Assembly: GCF_000524195.1 (NCBI RefSeq)
Contig: NW_020170408.1
Coordinates: forward strand, 220,584-284,583
From: Echinococcus granulosus
Lineage: Eukaryota; Platyhelminthes; Cestoda; Cyclophyllidea; Taeniidae
Direction: 5' to 3'
DNA length: 64,000 bases
Part shown: positions 36,295 through 51,200 of the stretch, piece by piece
Numbering within the stretch: the first letter of the stretch is position 1
How the letters are laid out: each line of letters starts with the position of its first letter
Notes under the pieces: generated by a model
Databases searched by the model: none
What the model was told of the DNA's origin: nothing
Seen by the model: only the letters and a program-made list of their open reading frames with translations
Program-made: the position numbers and the translations under genes

Positions 36295-36570
36295 TTGGTC
36301 ACCTTCCCCGATGCCTCGAAAATGGATCGTTTGGTTGAAAGGCACCTGATTTGGAAGGCTGAGTTTGCAAAATATCAACACAGTAGTCAAGCTTCGTCAC
36401 CGTCACCTAAACACCCTAAAGTTCAAGCCTCTTCCTCGCTATCCGTAGCGGGAGTAATAGACAAGGTCTCCCCCGTTGTCTTGAGACGGATGGCCTTGCA
36501 ACCTACAAGACAGGGAGACTCCATAGCCGAACTATCTAATGATGGTCTGCCTAATGGTGTAAGTCAGTAA
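36295..36570 (+). CDS. Unrecognised ORF with DASKMDRLV motif, possible exon
   Basis: Open frame of about 92 codons ending in TAA at 36570. It begins within NKILVTFPDASKMDRLVERH and goes on with a Lys/Trp/Glu stretch, then a Ser/Pro-rich tail. An AATAAA lies 62 nt past the stop (36632-36637), so it could be a terminal exon. No methionine start and no upstream partner exon were found. Related to the inverted fragment at 34576-34870. Function unknown. Confidence 0.35.
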   Translation: MVTFPDASKMDRLVERHLIWKAEFAKYQHSSQASSPSPKHPKVQASSSLSVAGVIDKVSPVVLRRMALQPTRQGDSIAELSNDGLPNGVSQ

Positions 36571-36631
36571 CACCATCGACAATAATTAGTTGATTTTATT
36601 TTTCCCGTCTTCTCATCCTTTAGCAGCCAAA

Positions 36632-36637
36632 AATAAA
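36632..36637 (+). terminator. AATAAA polyadenylation signal candidate
   Basis: Perfect AATAAA downstream of the unrecognised ORF ending at 36570 and about 1.2 kb past the SUZ12 stop. No closer AATAAA follows SUZ12. It could serve either transcript. Confidence 0.3.
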
Positions 36638-38575
36638 GTTGGGCTTCCTCAGCACCACTTAAAGTTAATCCCTATCATCCTCCATTAGCCTCACCACCTC
36701 GAAAATACGCTGCTAACTGTTTGTAAGTTTGGGGTACTTCCAGATCTGTGGCGGGGGAATTTGGTCTTTTGAAAAGGGGTAAGAGTAGCCCTCCATGAAC
36801 GAGACAACATGAGATCTCTCGCTACAACTAAGCCACTAAGGTGAATACAGAAGAACAATGACGACAGAAAGAAGGCGTCAACCCTTAGCTGCTTAAGGTC
36901 AAGGGTGACTTGAATCATCAGGGCCACTGATGACTCCGTGAGATTTGTCTGAGACACTTAAAATCATGTTGAGTGCTCTGCATTTCAGTGAGGTCGATGT
37001 GGTGGAAGTGCCACTCAACTTTCCATTCTTCTGTCAAAAAAGGGTAAATTGATAACAATCCGTCCAAATGATCCGACTGGAGAGCTTTTCGTTTCAGCGC
37101 TAGCTGATGTGGCCACTTGCATCTCATTCGACGGCGATTACAGCATTTAATTCTGTCGCAGAACTCATTCCCAAGGTTAAGGCGGCAGGTTAACTACCGG
37201 AATTAGTTTTCTACTGAAGGTGGCGCCAAGTATCTTCAGGCTTCCAAAAGACTATCATAGAATTTGATCTATCAGTGAAGTGGGTTATAATTATTTCTCT
37301 GGTTATTCACGATAACGGACGGGACGAATTTCGGCTTTAGGATGTGAACTTTAACCTCGCTCTGTGTGTCAGTGTCACCATCATACACCACAAGTGATTT
37401 GAGGCGTCGCCGTCTGGGCAGGGGCTTAACTCTCACCGCCAATGTGATGAAAACGTGGTAGAATGCAACAACACCGAAGTTGTGACAACTACTACCGATG
37501 TTTTATTTTCGCGATAAAAAATGATGGCAAACACATTTCATTTTTCAGGTTTCGGTGTATCTACCAGAGAATCAATTATTTCCTGGACAAGAGCACAGAC
37601 CTCTTTCTCAAGCAGTCGGGAGGATTTCTCTCCCTTAGAGGCAAATGACCCGTAAGACTGATAGAAGGAGAACCTTTACTAGGAAGGGAGAAAATCGCTA
37701 CCGGTCTCCTTTCATGACTTACTACAAGACCTCCGAGAAGAGTTAATTGGAGGGGAGATTTGTTTTACCCGTGGGCAAGCCCCTATTCACCGATTGGCTG
37801 TGACGCAATACGTCCTAGAGAATCTCAAGCGTGTCCAAGACAGCAACTTGGAGATATCACAGTTAATGCTGTTTATTTATTTCGGACTGAAAAGGAAATT
37901 TGAGAATGATGCAAATTAAAGTCTATTTAAAACCACTAATTCGTTGATTGGTTGAACCTAATTATCCGTACCAACCAATCACAAAATGACTTCAAGGTAG
38001 GAACCATGCCTCTGACAGATGAAGGGTTTAAAAAAAGTCGGGGCAGGGAAAGTGTTTCACATGGAAGTTACCCAAGATTACAGGTTGGATAGTTATGTCG
38101 GTGTCTATTTGACTGGTCGAACCCCTCTGCCTCCACTAATCAGAAGGCGAAGTTGAGACTGGGGGGGGGGGTGGGAAACGCCCCTAACCCAATCCACTTT
38201 CCCGCTCTCTTCTTAGGCAAGTGTTTCCACAATTTAGGCGAAAGTTGTCTCAATAAGTGAACCGAACGTGGAGCATCTACCAACCTTGAGCGCCACGACA
38301 TCAACACGTCTCCCTCCCAAAGGATAATTTACAGAGGTGATGTAAATCGCTATTACTGACATCGGGATCAGAAGACTAGCAACCCTGATTCGTGAGGGTT
38401 GTGCTTTTCAAGACAGGAGTTGCCAAGTAGATCACTAAGGAAGTGGAATGTATGTTAATTTGACATTTCTTAGTCTTCCAGTTTAAATGACCTCTATCCT
38501 GCTGTATTTTAACCGTTGCAAAGAATTCAAAAATCGGTCGACTCCTCGGGATCAAAACCATTATCCCACGCCTAT
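36638..38575. other. Intergenic region between SUZ12 and LRP2BP
   Basis: No supportable gene. It holds a G10 homopolymer near 38160-38170 and an inverted CCAAT-box palindrome at 37945-37981. ORFs on both strands are short and unrecognised. Confidence 0.5.
37945..37981. repeat. Inverted repeat with 10-bp arms containing CCAAT boxes
   Basis: TGATTGGTTG at 37945-37954 and its exact reverse complement CAACCAATCA at 37972-37981, separated by 17 nt. Each arm carries one CCAAT/ATTGG box. A cruciform, a hairpin or a paired NF-Y-type site are all possible. Confidence 0.6.
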
Positions 38576-38581
38576 TTTATT
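38576..38581 (-). terminator. AATAAA signal candidate for the LRP2BP-like gene
   Basis: TTTATT on + reads AATAAA on the minus strand, about 310 nt past the predicted stop at 38888. Position fits a 3' UTR; no other support. Confidence 0.3.
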
Positions 38582-38887
38582 GTTTTAAGTCTCTGTCGCA
38601 CAAGCTGATGCAAGCGGTTAGCGTAAATTGGTAAGGATTACATGTGATATTTGTGATGCTAGGGTCAGGTAAGAAAATCAAGGTCTTCCGCGCATAAGAT
38701 GCTAACAAGAGCTGTTTTGATGAGCAGGTAGAGCTTTAACCTCGAATTTGATCACGTGTCGTCTGACCTAATGTGCGGCCTTCCACTGAAACTGTTGACG
38801 ATGCCTTCTGATTGGAAGATTGATGCTGTGACGACCAACAAGGTGGCGGAGGGCTGTGCAGCCTCTCGTGATTGGCTAGTTCAAGCC

Positions 38888-41344
<2,457 letters not shown>

Positions 41345-42206
41345 CTCTCGGAGATTAGATCCTTATTGGAGTAATAATGCGAATATGCTATCAAGACAGT
41401 AAAAATTCTGCTTCAAGATATGTTGCGAATTCACAACATTCAGCAGACCAATCAGCCAAGAGACATGTACAATTTGATGCATTCAAAATAAACTATTATT
41501 TGGTTTCCATTACACTACTTAAACTAAATGCAATAAAAGGAAAGAAGTGTGCAAAAAGTCTTCATATAACAAAATCGCATCAGTGTGGGGAACATTGACA
41601 GTTAGGAATTTGAGGTGCATATACTCATTTAATATTTACTCGACGATTGGGAATTTTGTCCGGAATTCAGCAAATTGGATTTTCTTCAGCATAAAAATAG
41701 TAAAAAAGGTAACTTTATGCAGACAGTTTGGAGTATAGATATAGAATGACAACAATTTAAGGAAATCCCGTTCCTAAATAAGCATGTAAAGGATACAGAT
41801 GTAATTAATCAAAACAAATGCAGAATTTCACACAAACTAGCACAGCTCTGTAGCCAAACTAGCAAAACCCAGATTTGCAAAGGCCTAAACAAGTTCGGTT
41901 TATAAGAAAGAATGAACTGTACCTAAGAAAATAATTTGGTAGGTTTTAAATGGCTTCTCAAAATAAACTTTACTAAAACAATTTTTTAAGAATGACAAAC
42001 TAAACAGATTGTTGTAAGGTCAAGCGGAAATGTTTTTTTAGTCAAAACCTCTTATTTGTTTGTAAAACTTAACAGAATTTATCACCGTCGAGTCTGCACA
42101 TTTTGAATGCGGGGGGCATTTGGCGGATAGGCGGAGCTGCAATATTATCTCTAGATTTCAACAACAAAATCCCAAAACGTTTTCTAAAAAAAGGAGAAAT
42201 CATAAG
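41345..42206. promoter_or_regulatory. Divergent LRP2BP / DYRK intergenic region
   Basis: About 0.86 kb, AT-rich, between two head-to-head starts. No TATA box, CCAAT pair or other motif stands out. The reading frame of the first DYRK exon stays open upstream to about 42100 without another ATG. Confidence 0.4.
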
Positions 42207-45200
42207 ATGGTGAATAAGCCTGTTCAAGAAACTGCCGACGAATCTCAACGAAGGAAAATATTTTCCATTTCAAAAAATAGCAGCAAATTGGACGGGACTG
42301 CAAAGTCCAATCGTCTGTTAGCTGGCGGAGATAAGGATGAGCCACCAAAACGCCAAGTCGTAAGTGTGCTTCTTTGTTTTTATACTCTGTTGGTGTTTTT
42401 TGTATGTTTTTCCTCTGAGACAAATCTAAATTAATTTTTTTCATTCTTACCAATGTTTTGCTCACCTACTTCAAGCCTTGATGATTGACCAAATTTGCGT
42501 TATATAATTCTCTAGGCTGTCTTTTCGTTTTAAATTCTTCTGGTATCTAAATTTTCCCGCGCTGGATTTGCTTGCTATACCTAGTTGTTCACGAAATCTA
42601 TGTTATAATACTAAGACTTGTAATTTATTTCAAAATCGAAAAATATTCTGAATACTTGCATTAGCGCTTCAACTAATTTCACCTTGTTTTTTATGCATGA
42701 GTATCGCAATTGGATACGACTTATTTGAGGATCACTTTAATCAAACGTTAAATAATTTTCCTAGGCTAAGAAACAAAGGCTAATTGATCCGCAAGAACAA
42801 TTCTTTTTGCTTTGCTTTTGGTTTTGCATAAGTTAATGCATTAAATTTTCACACTATTTTCACACGTTAGGCACTTTCTCATTCTGCCGCCGACACTGAC
42901 ACAAATGTAGGTACGCAAATTCACCATCACTTTTTTCTAAGATTATTTGTTCGTAAATAGGTAACACCTTAAATTTATTCGCAACAAATAAGTGCCTATT
43001 TTAATGGAATAACCAGATGAACTTTTGGCTTAGGGCGAAAGGGATTGACAACTGTAAAAAAATGCTTTATTCTACCACTTCGGTGCTGAAGATTCCTATG
43101 GTATTCTCACTCCTTTAAATTAGGTCATGACAGTCATATCAGTGACGTCGCATTGGCCATAACCTCTGGGTGCCTTTGCTCATAGACGTCTAGTTGGGTG
43201 CGAACACCCATTTACCCAGTCATGCAGCAAGGCAGGCATGCATGCAGTCACTTTGCATCAGGCCCTATGCACGCACACGCACACATACGCATTTAGCACT
43301 CACACACGCAAGCACTACTAAAGACACAATGAAGTGCGCCACTTATTTACATATACCTATTGATTAGGCTTGAGAGGTAGCACCGACCTCTCTCCTCAGA
43401 TTAGTGGAATACACCTTCTCCTCCTCTTCCAATGTTTTACCACCTCTACTCCAGTTGTCAAGGTTTGACAGCGCTAATGAGCGGATTAATTGATGAATTA
43501 ATGCAATAAAAAGTGCCCCAACTTAAGCTGTGAAATGTGGTCTGCCTAATGTGTGTGGGTATGTGCCTGCGTGTCCAAGGCCTCACACACACGCACACAC
43601 ATTTGCACATGATTTTCATCTGACTAGTTCTATCGACACCGAGGTGATTTGTTGCGTCTATGTAAATTAGGTCTCGCTTTGTACGTGTGACATGAATCTT
43701 GATGAATTTATCATATGCCTCAACATGATTGGTGAGGAGGGTTGATGTGGCGTTTTTATTGGCCAACTACTAACCAATAGGAATGCAGGTCAATGGGGGT
43801 TGTGCCTCTTGTCGGTTTTATCTAACAACTGACGTTATGGAACACACTGTGTAAAAAACGGTGAAATTCTCCTACTTTCACGACAAATGATTGACAGTTT
43901 ATTGTCATTTGAAATACCGTATATTTGCATGTGTGTGTGTGTGTCTGTATGCGTTCCTCATGCCTTCATTCACTAAACAGTTACATCAGGCAGACGCACC
44001 CTCTGTCGAATACACAAAATTTGCCTGACAATCAGTAGTGCGGAACCACTGTGACGCATCAAATGTTAAGGTGCCACCACTGATTAAAAACTCCAACTCT
44101 AATGCAAAGATGAGGGCTACCTCTGTCTGCCTTTTCATCCACTGGGAGATTTATGCGCTTTGTCGGCAGAAATGTGAGAAAACAGGCAGGGGCAGTTTGT
44201 GAAGAGAGTGTGTCGCTACTAACGTCAAATGCATTTGAGAACTCATGACGGCCTTGTGCTCAAAGGGTTTCTTCATGGGTCAGTAGCAATTACTAGCTGT
44301 TGAGGCACCTATTTAGGCGCCTTAATTAATATTATTTAAGTCTCTCTACCCCACTTACTCTTGAGTTGGTATTCACACCTGTGTGCAGTTGGAAAGCCAG
44401 TTGGTTGATTGTTTGGTGGGTAAGCTGGTTAGTTGTTTAGTGGCCTTGTTGTCTCAGCCTCTTTGAATATACCTTAACTTAGTGGAAAACGAGGAGTCTT
44501 CAGTCCTTGAAAGCAATCACCACCATCTGGCGACTTTGAATCCGGTCTGGATGGCTAAACTTTTGCCGATAAAATTTTCAAGAAGCTAAGATTCCTTGTT
44601 GATGAGGGCTCTCTCCGCCATTACAGTTTTAAAATAAGAAAAAACTCAAATAGGCTTTCATTTTATTGTCAATCATCATTCCAAATTACTTAGTACCCAA
44701 TTAACTGTAAATCTCTCCAATAAAAGAACAATCTTCTGTTTTTGTTCGCAGTTTTTTCTCCTTACTTTATCAAAAACTTTTTGAAATTCAATTTAGGCTC
44801 AAAATTTTGCTTTTGAGGAGGCACAACTTTACTCTGCCAACATTCGACCAAATTTAAGCACACTTTGGTGTTATGTACATTTAAATGGATTAAACTTTGG
44901 CCCTAAAAATCATGTTTTTTGTAATCCATAGTTATGAAACCAAAAAAAAAATCCAACTCGGTCGACTGTATGCATCAAGCATTCGCTAGTGTTTAGCTTA
45001 TACAATCCTGATTCCTTTTTTTCTTACCTTTTCTTTCGGCATTTTAGCTTTCAAAAGTGGAAAACAAGGTGAAAACTAGTTGCCTTTCGCTTCTAGTTTG
45101 TCTACCAGTTAAATTCACTTTGCATTTTCAAGTGTTGACTAGTTAATTTGGGGGCGTCAGGATGAAACCAGTCCCCTCATACGTGGCTCTGTCTATTTTT

Positions 45201-48200
45201 GTCTGCAAGCATGTATGAAACTTTTTAAAAATGAAATAAAATATGCACAAAAAAACGTTACTCTCACTAGTGCAGGACCTGGAATTTGTGGCCACTTTTT
45301 TTTTTTGCGCAAGATGTGACACCATTCGGTGCTGTCAAAGAATGTGGATCTTAAGTCACTTTTCCACTCGATTAAAGCGCTTCTCCTTCTTTTTTTTCTT
45401 TCTATCTTTTAAGATTTATTATCAAGGCGAGAACATGCCAAAGGAGTCCTCCAAACACATGAGTTTTCGTTTAAACGGTCGAAAAATCTCCAAAGGTAGG
45501 CGTTAATTGCCTAGATAAGCGTGGAGTATCCACACGAGTTATTTTGCATGTCACATGACACCGTTGGGCCTCAATTTATTGTGTAATACCGTAGCATGGC
45601 ATATAAACAAATAATAAAAACAATAATTAAGTTTTACCGTGAGTAAAGAAATCATGTGGAGAAATTGTTGCTTTAGACAAATTGTCACATTTCCATCTCG
45701 ATTTAAGGTAATAAGTGAGAATGTCTTTTGAGAGTTTCAAAGACCCAACGATGTTCTTTAGCTGACATGATTTGTGGGGCAATCGAGGGTGTCATCGCCT
45801 TTGGCTGCGACATAACTCACCATGTGGTTGGTGGTTCTCGAGGTCCCCAGAAAATCCCTCTCACCATTGACACGTCGTGATGACACAACCGGTGATCAAG
45901 CCGCGTTTATTTGAAGGCACACCAGGGTGAAATTTGTCACTGAGTCTGATTAGTAAATGTGGAGTGCTTTTTGATCAAAAGGACTCTCTGGCGATTGTGA
46001 AACCTAAGCACCATGGAGGTGATCCTGGCAGTTAAAATATCAAATGAGAAGGATTGAGGAGGGATGACATGTTTCGTAATGAAGTTCACTCAAACCGCTG
46101 CCTGAGTGAGTCAGAGAGCTGTCAAAGTGCGGCTTCACTCACTTGCGGTGTTATTGTGCCTTAAAATAGCAAAAATACTTTCACTTTGGAGATAAATTTA
46201 CTCTACTTAGCAGTATAAAACCAGTAAGACAGTTATGCCGCAAAATGAGGAGGACGTCGGTAAAAAAACGGATTTTATAACACAGGCGAGGCCAAAAACA
46301 GTTCGTGGATAGGGAAAGCGAGGATGTGAATGGAAAAGATTTTTGTTTCTTTTTTTCTGGTTTATAGATACCACCTACCATGAGGTACCGCACGATCACA
46401 TTGACTACCGCTACGAGTGTATCCGGTCTCTGGGTAAAGGCAGTTTTGGCAATGTCATCCTCGTGATCGATCACAAGGAGGACAAGGAGTGTGCCCTCAA
46501 GGTCGTTCGACGCGATGTTCGTTTCACCGCTCAGGTGCGTTCTCAGCATTACAACACCTTTTTTAATGTGGAAAATAATTTATTGCCTGTATAACTGGCA
46601 AGAAGTAGCTTGGAAGATTGACTCCTCACTGTGGGTATTGACTCAATCAGTGCTCCCACCAAAGGGGGTTTTTTTCCTCGAAAGTTAAGATAGAGCTGAG
46701 GTCCAGTCGGTCAGAGTATGGCCTCTCCATTCCTTACCGAATCTCTACGTCTTGCCGACCACCTTCTTGATGAGCTTCCTTGTCACCTTCTGAAGTGGGG
46801 CGATTTTATCTGAGGAAGCGGGACGGTACAAAATTACTCTTGCATTGAGGTGCAGATGTATCTTCGCAGATGTCGTGAGGGGAGAGAGAATAAAACAGTG
46901 ATCTCGTGATATATCTCCTAGAAGTACGCAATTCCTCACCAGTAGTTACACACTTCTACCTACGTTTTCGTCATAGATTCATGGAAAAAAGTGAGGAGAA
47001 AAAAGGAGGGGAAGTGGAAGGCGTAGGCGCAGATGGGGAGGGGGGGGAAGGATATGACTCCCTGATAGGAGGTTTTACTGGTGGCGGATACACCCAGTCG
47101 CGCCTTTTCGCCACTCCGGTTGCCACCGCCACCCCCGCCTTCCCTCAGTTAGGTAAAAAGTAGGCACAACAATGATGAAATTGAGCTTTCACACACTCGA
47201 GAATTGAGAGAGGTGAAGGCATCGCAATTTCTTATAGCGACAGCCTCAGAAATGACATTTGTAGGCACAGAAATTTGCCTCACGCCACACTTCTACCTAT
47301 TAATGCAGGGCCCTTCGACAAACCCGTTTCATTGGAGAGGCAGCGGACTCGTTGAGATATGGGGTGCCGTGGGGGAAAGCGACGAGTAGGAGTTGAGCTA
47401 ATTCTTTGCTACTGAATGAACTGAAATTTTATGAGGCCTACAAAATTCGCATTGTCTTGATATGCTTCCTTTTTTTATATCCCCAACCGTGGATTGTGGC
47501 AAGGACTAAGGAAAGGGTAACTTGTTCATTGGTTTCGTGGAATTGTAATGCCTCGAGTAATCATTTTGTTTGACCACTGGATCACCCGTAAAGCCGTCCA
47601 CTTGTGTGGATTAAACCCCGACATCGTGGTAACTCTTCCCCTGTTGAGACAAAATCCCATCGGACGCTAAAATCTGAATGGTGGTGTTCCACACCGAACC
47701 TATTCCACAAGCCCCTCTCTCGGTGGTGGTAGTTACCATGAAAATTACGACAGAGCCATTATCTCAACTAAAAACATCAATGAACATGTTGCGGTCATTG
47801 TCAAAACTCAAGATTGCCTCGGTGGCAAGAAGAACTCAACACCAACCCATTGCTCTGAATTACGTAATTAGATGTTCCGACTTGTCGGGGCTGGATCGCT
47901 ATAGCCATGGACACACGAGACGCCTGCAACTCACATGAATTTTAAAACAAATTCGTATTCGTTTGATCTAATTTTATCAGACCAAAAATGTGAAAATACT
48001 AATGAGGGAGAATTATTAATTTTTGCTTATCAAGCCTGGGATCGCCAAACGCATACACACGCAAACATGGAGATAAGGACGTGGCACAACCAAAAAGGTG
48101 AAAAAATAGGATTTGGAATGAGTCAAACTTTGTCATAGGTTGAAAAAATAGCTATCGATGTCTTCTAGTCTTAAGAAAAGTGGCCTTTTTCCTTGCGCGG

Positions 48201-51200
48201 AACGCCGATCGCCTTAAACAACGAAGGCGGTTTTTGAACGCTGACTGATCCCAACTGCTTTTGGTGGCCCATATGGGTCATTGGTAGGTTGCCATTTTGA
48301 AAACGTCTGGGAGTTTTGGCTTCATTTTAAACAATTTAGAAAAAATCGCGACTGTTATCTGAGAAAAGAAAAAAAATTGAGAGGACAGGACGTGCTTTTA
48401 AAGTGCCTCTGGAACGAGACTACAAGCCCCGCAAGGAGAATAAACCCTCCACTTATTTGTGTCCTCAAAAGTGTATAAAAAAGTAAACTAAGGTTTAGGA
48501 TTTATTTAATTTTAAATAGTAGAGATAAGTATCACTGCTAAAATAAACGTGATTTGAGAGGCGACCAGCTTCTTCTACCCTTTTAAACAACTACTCAAGG
48601 TATGTTAAATAAGGTGAATATTTAAACAAATGAAGGAAGATTTGCTTTTATCATAATTTTATCTAATAGGATTAACAAGAATGAGTGCAACTGGGGCCTT
48701 GTATTGTTTGCGGTATTATTTGGCATAAATAACCGCCACCCTACTGAGTAATATTTTATGTACTTGACTAATCATCTCGGGACATTATTTTGAACAATGT
48801 CCCACTAACTGTTTGAAAAATATTTTAGGGGGAGATGTGGTTAAAGAGAGTAGGGACATGCATAGGGTGAGTGATTAGCAAGGGGAAAGGGAATAAGCGA
48901 CTTCGAGACTTCGCTTCTTCCTTTTTCGCGATTCTCTGTATTTCATTTGAAACCGCAAGATGGGATGACGAATGGCAGTGGAGGTGCGGTTGACGTGGCG
49001 TTTGTTCATCGGCCTCAGCTAGCACAGGCATTCTTTTTTTCCCTCCCTTGTGGTGGGTGACAAGGTGATTCATTTTTTCGGTTTCATTTTAATTCTTGGT
49101 TGGACATTTTCAAGACTATAATGGAGAACTGAATTGAGGTGTGAGAATGAGCGTACTCCCTGTTTCCATAGCTGGGAACGAGGACTTCCTCTTTCCTTGA
49201 TTTACTTCACTCCTCCTGCCTACTTTTACTCCAGCTAGCAACAATGCCTCCCAGTTGGATGGGAAAGTTGACGCGTTTGTTCACCGTTTCAGCATCCTTT
49301 GCTGAATGGAACTCGGAGCTTGGAGGTTTTAGTGACGTTCACTGTATTTATAGACTAAATTTTTTAAAAAGAATAATTACATTCAATCTAATATTCCAAC
49401 CAATTTTTTTTTCTAACTATCATGTACCATCGCCAAAAACGTTGCGGTTTTATTAAAACTTATCACATTCGAAGTCGCCTTCACTTCGCTAAAACACGGC
49501 CATTTGCACCCCTTTCGAATGGTTGCTTTACCCAACTCAGAACAGCCACACAACTAAAGATTTTCTTAAATACGGTGTATTTTTCAGGCCAAAGAAGAGA
49601 TAGCCATTCTCGAGCTGCTTCAAAAGGCGAATCCCAATCCGAAGGGCTCGTGGGATCGCTATCCTATCGTCAGGCTGATCGAGCACTTCATGTATCATGA
49701 GCACATGTGCCTCAGCTTTGAACTGCTCGGCTGTTCCCTGTACGATTTGATCAAGGACAAGAAGGACCAGGGTCTTCCCCGAGATAGGGTTAGGCGGCTC
49801 ATGGCCTCCGTCCTGGATGGTCTCTCCTACGTCTGGAAGGCGGGAATTATACACTGTGATCTGAAGCCGGAGAATGTCCTCCTCGTCAGTCGCGACGCTG
49901 ACGGCGGTCCCGACGACATTCGTGATTATGTCAAGATAATTGATTTCGGCTCCTCGTGTTTCGTTGGTAAGCAGTGCTATCCTTACATCCAATCCCGCTT
50001 CTACCGGGCACCTGAGGTTATAATGCGCTTGGACTACGGCCAACCAATCGACATGTGGAGTTTCGGATGCCTCATCTTCGAAATGATACGAGGTGAGTGC
50101 ACAAAACCGATGACAGGCAGGCAATTTGCATATTCAATGCCGCCTCGCATGGTTGCTAGGGGGCTATGGAAGTGGTGGTCTTGCGTGCCTGCCAAGCTGT
50201 CAACTCTTGAGCTACACATTTTAGCAAAAGACGAACATTCTTGTCCTCCTGATTTCAATTTCTAACACTAAACCGATTATCTCAGTGATGTAAATAGTCT
50301 ACAGTCGCCTAGTGACGGATTAAGTCGAAATGAGACATTTTTGCGCTCAAACGTAGGAACTCTATGCCCGTTTTTCTCCTCTTTCTCCATCCATCCACAA
50401 GTAAGGAGATTTTCTTTGTCATTTTTAACTGATTCTCACCGACATTTTTAGTAAGAAGTTGGAAAAAAATAAAGGGGAATGTTGTGGGGCTGGACTTTCG
50501 GAGGCCGACTAGCCAATCAGCAATAAGGGCCTATTACCAACTTTTGTGGTCTTTAAATTTCTGGGCCAAAAAAAATAAGCCACAATATTCCAGAGAGGGC
50601 ATATCACAGATGAGAAAAGCACGCTTAACCTTCTAGTTTTAGCCACCTGCCCTGACCTGCCCCGCCCCCTTCACCCCCTCCCTTCAGGCTATTTCGACTT
50701 AACGCGCAACTCAAAAACTTATCGGTTGGTTTTTTTGGCAGCAGGAGGAGAGCGCTCTGAGTTGATTTAAAAATGGAGCAATAATTACCGGTCAAGTGGG
50801 TTGTAAAGTCAGGTCTTCGATCAATCTGTAGCAGGAAGCTTCAATATACACAGATAAAGATGACGTAGTGGTGAAGGCCACTTGAATATCTCTCCCTTTT
50901 TTACTCCTCCCTCCTCATCTTCCCATCAAAAAAGTTAATGAGCCATCTCGGCGATGTGTACCTTTGTGAGGGATTATGCGGTAAACATCATGAGGAGCAC
51001 AGACGGGGAGAAACAGGCTGAAAGCCACGTCTCCCCCCGTGCTTCTCTCCCACCTTCTTCAGGTGGGCTCCTTATTCCAAACTGAGTTATGGTATCATTT
51101 TTATGCCTCAAGGTTATTCCAAATTAATTTACGACATCCAGTTGAAACTTCGGCTTCCTTGCTAAGGTTGCGGAAATTGCGCCTTGGATTTATGGTGAAA

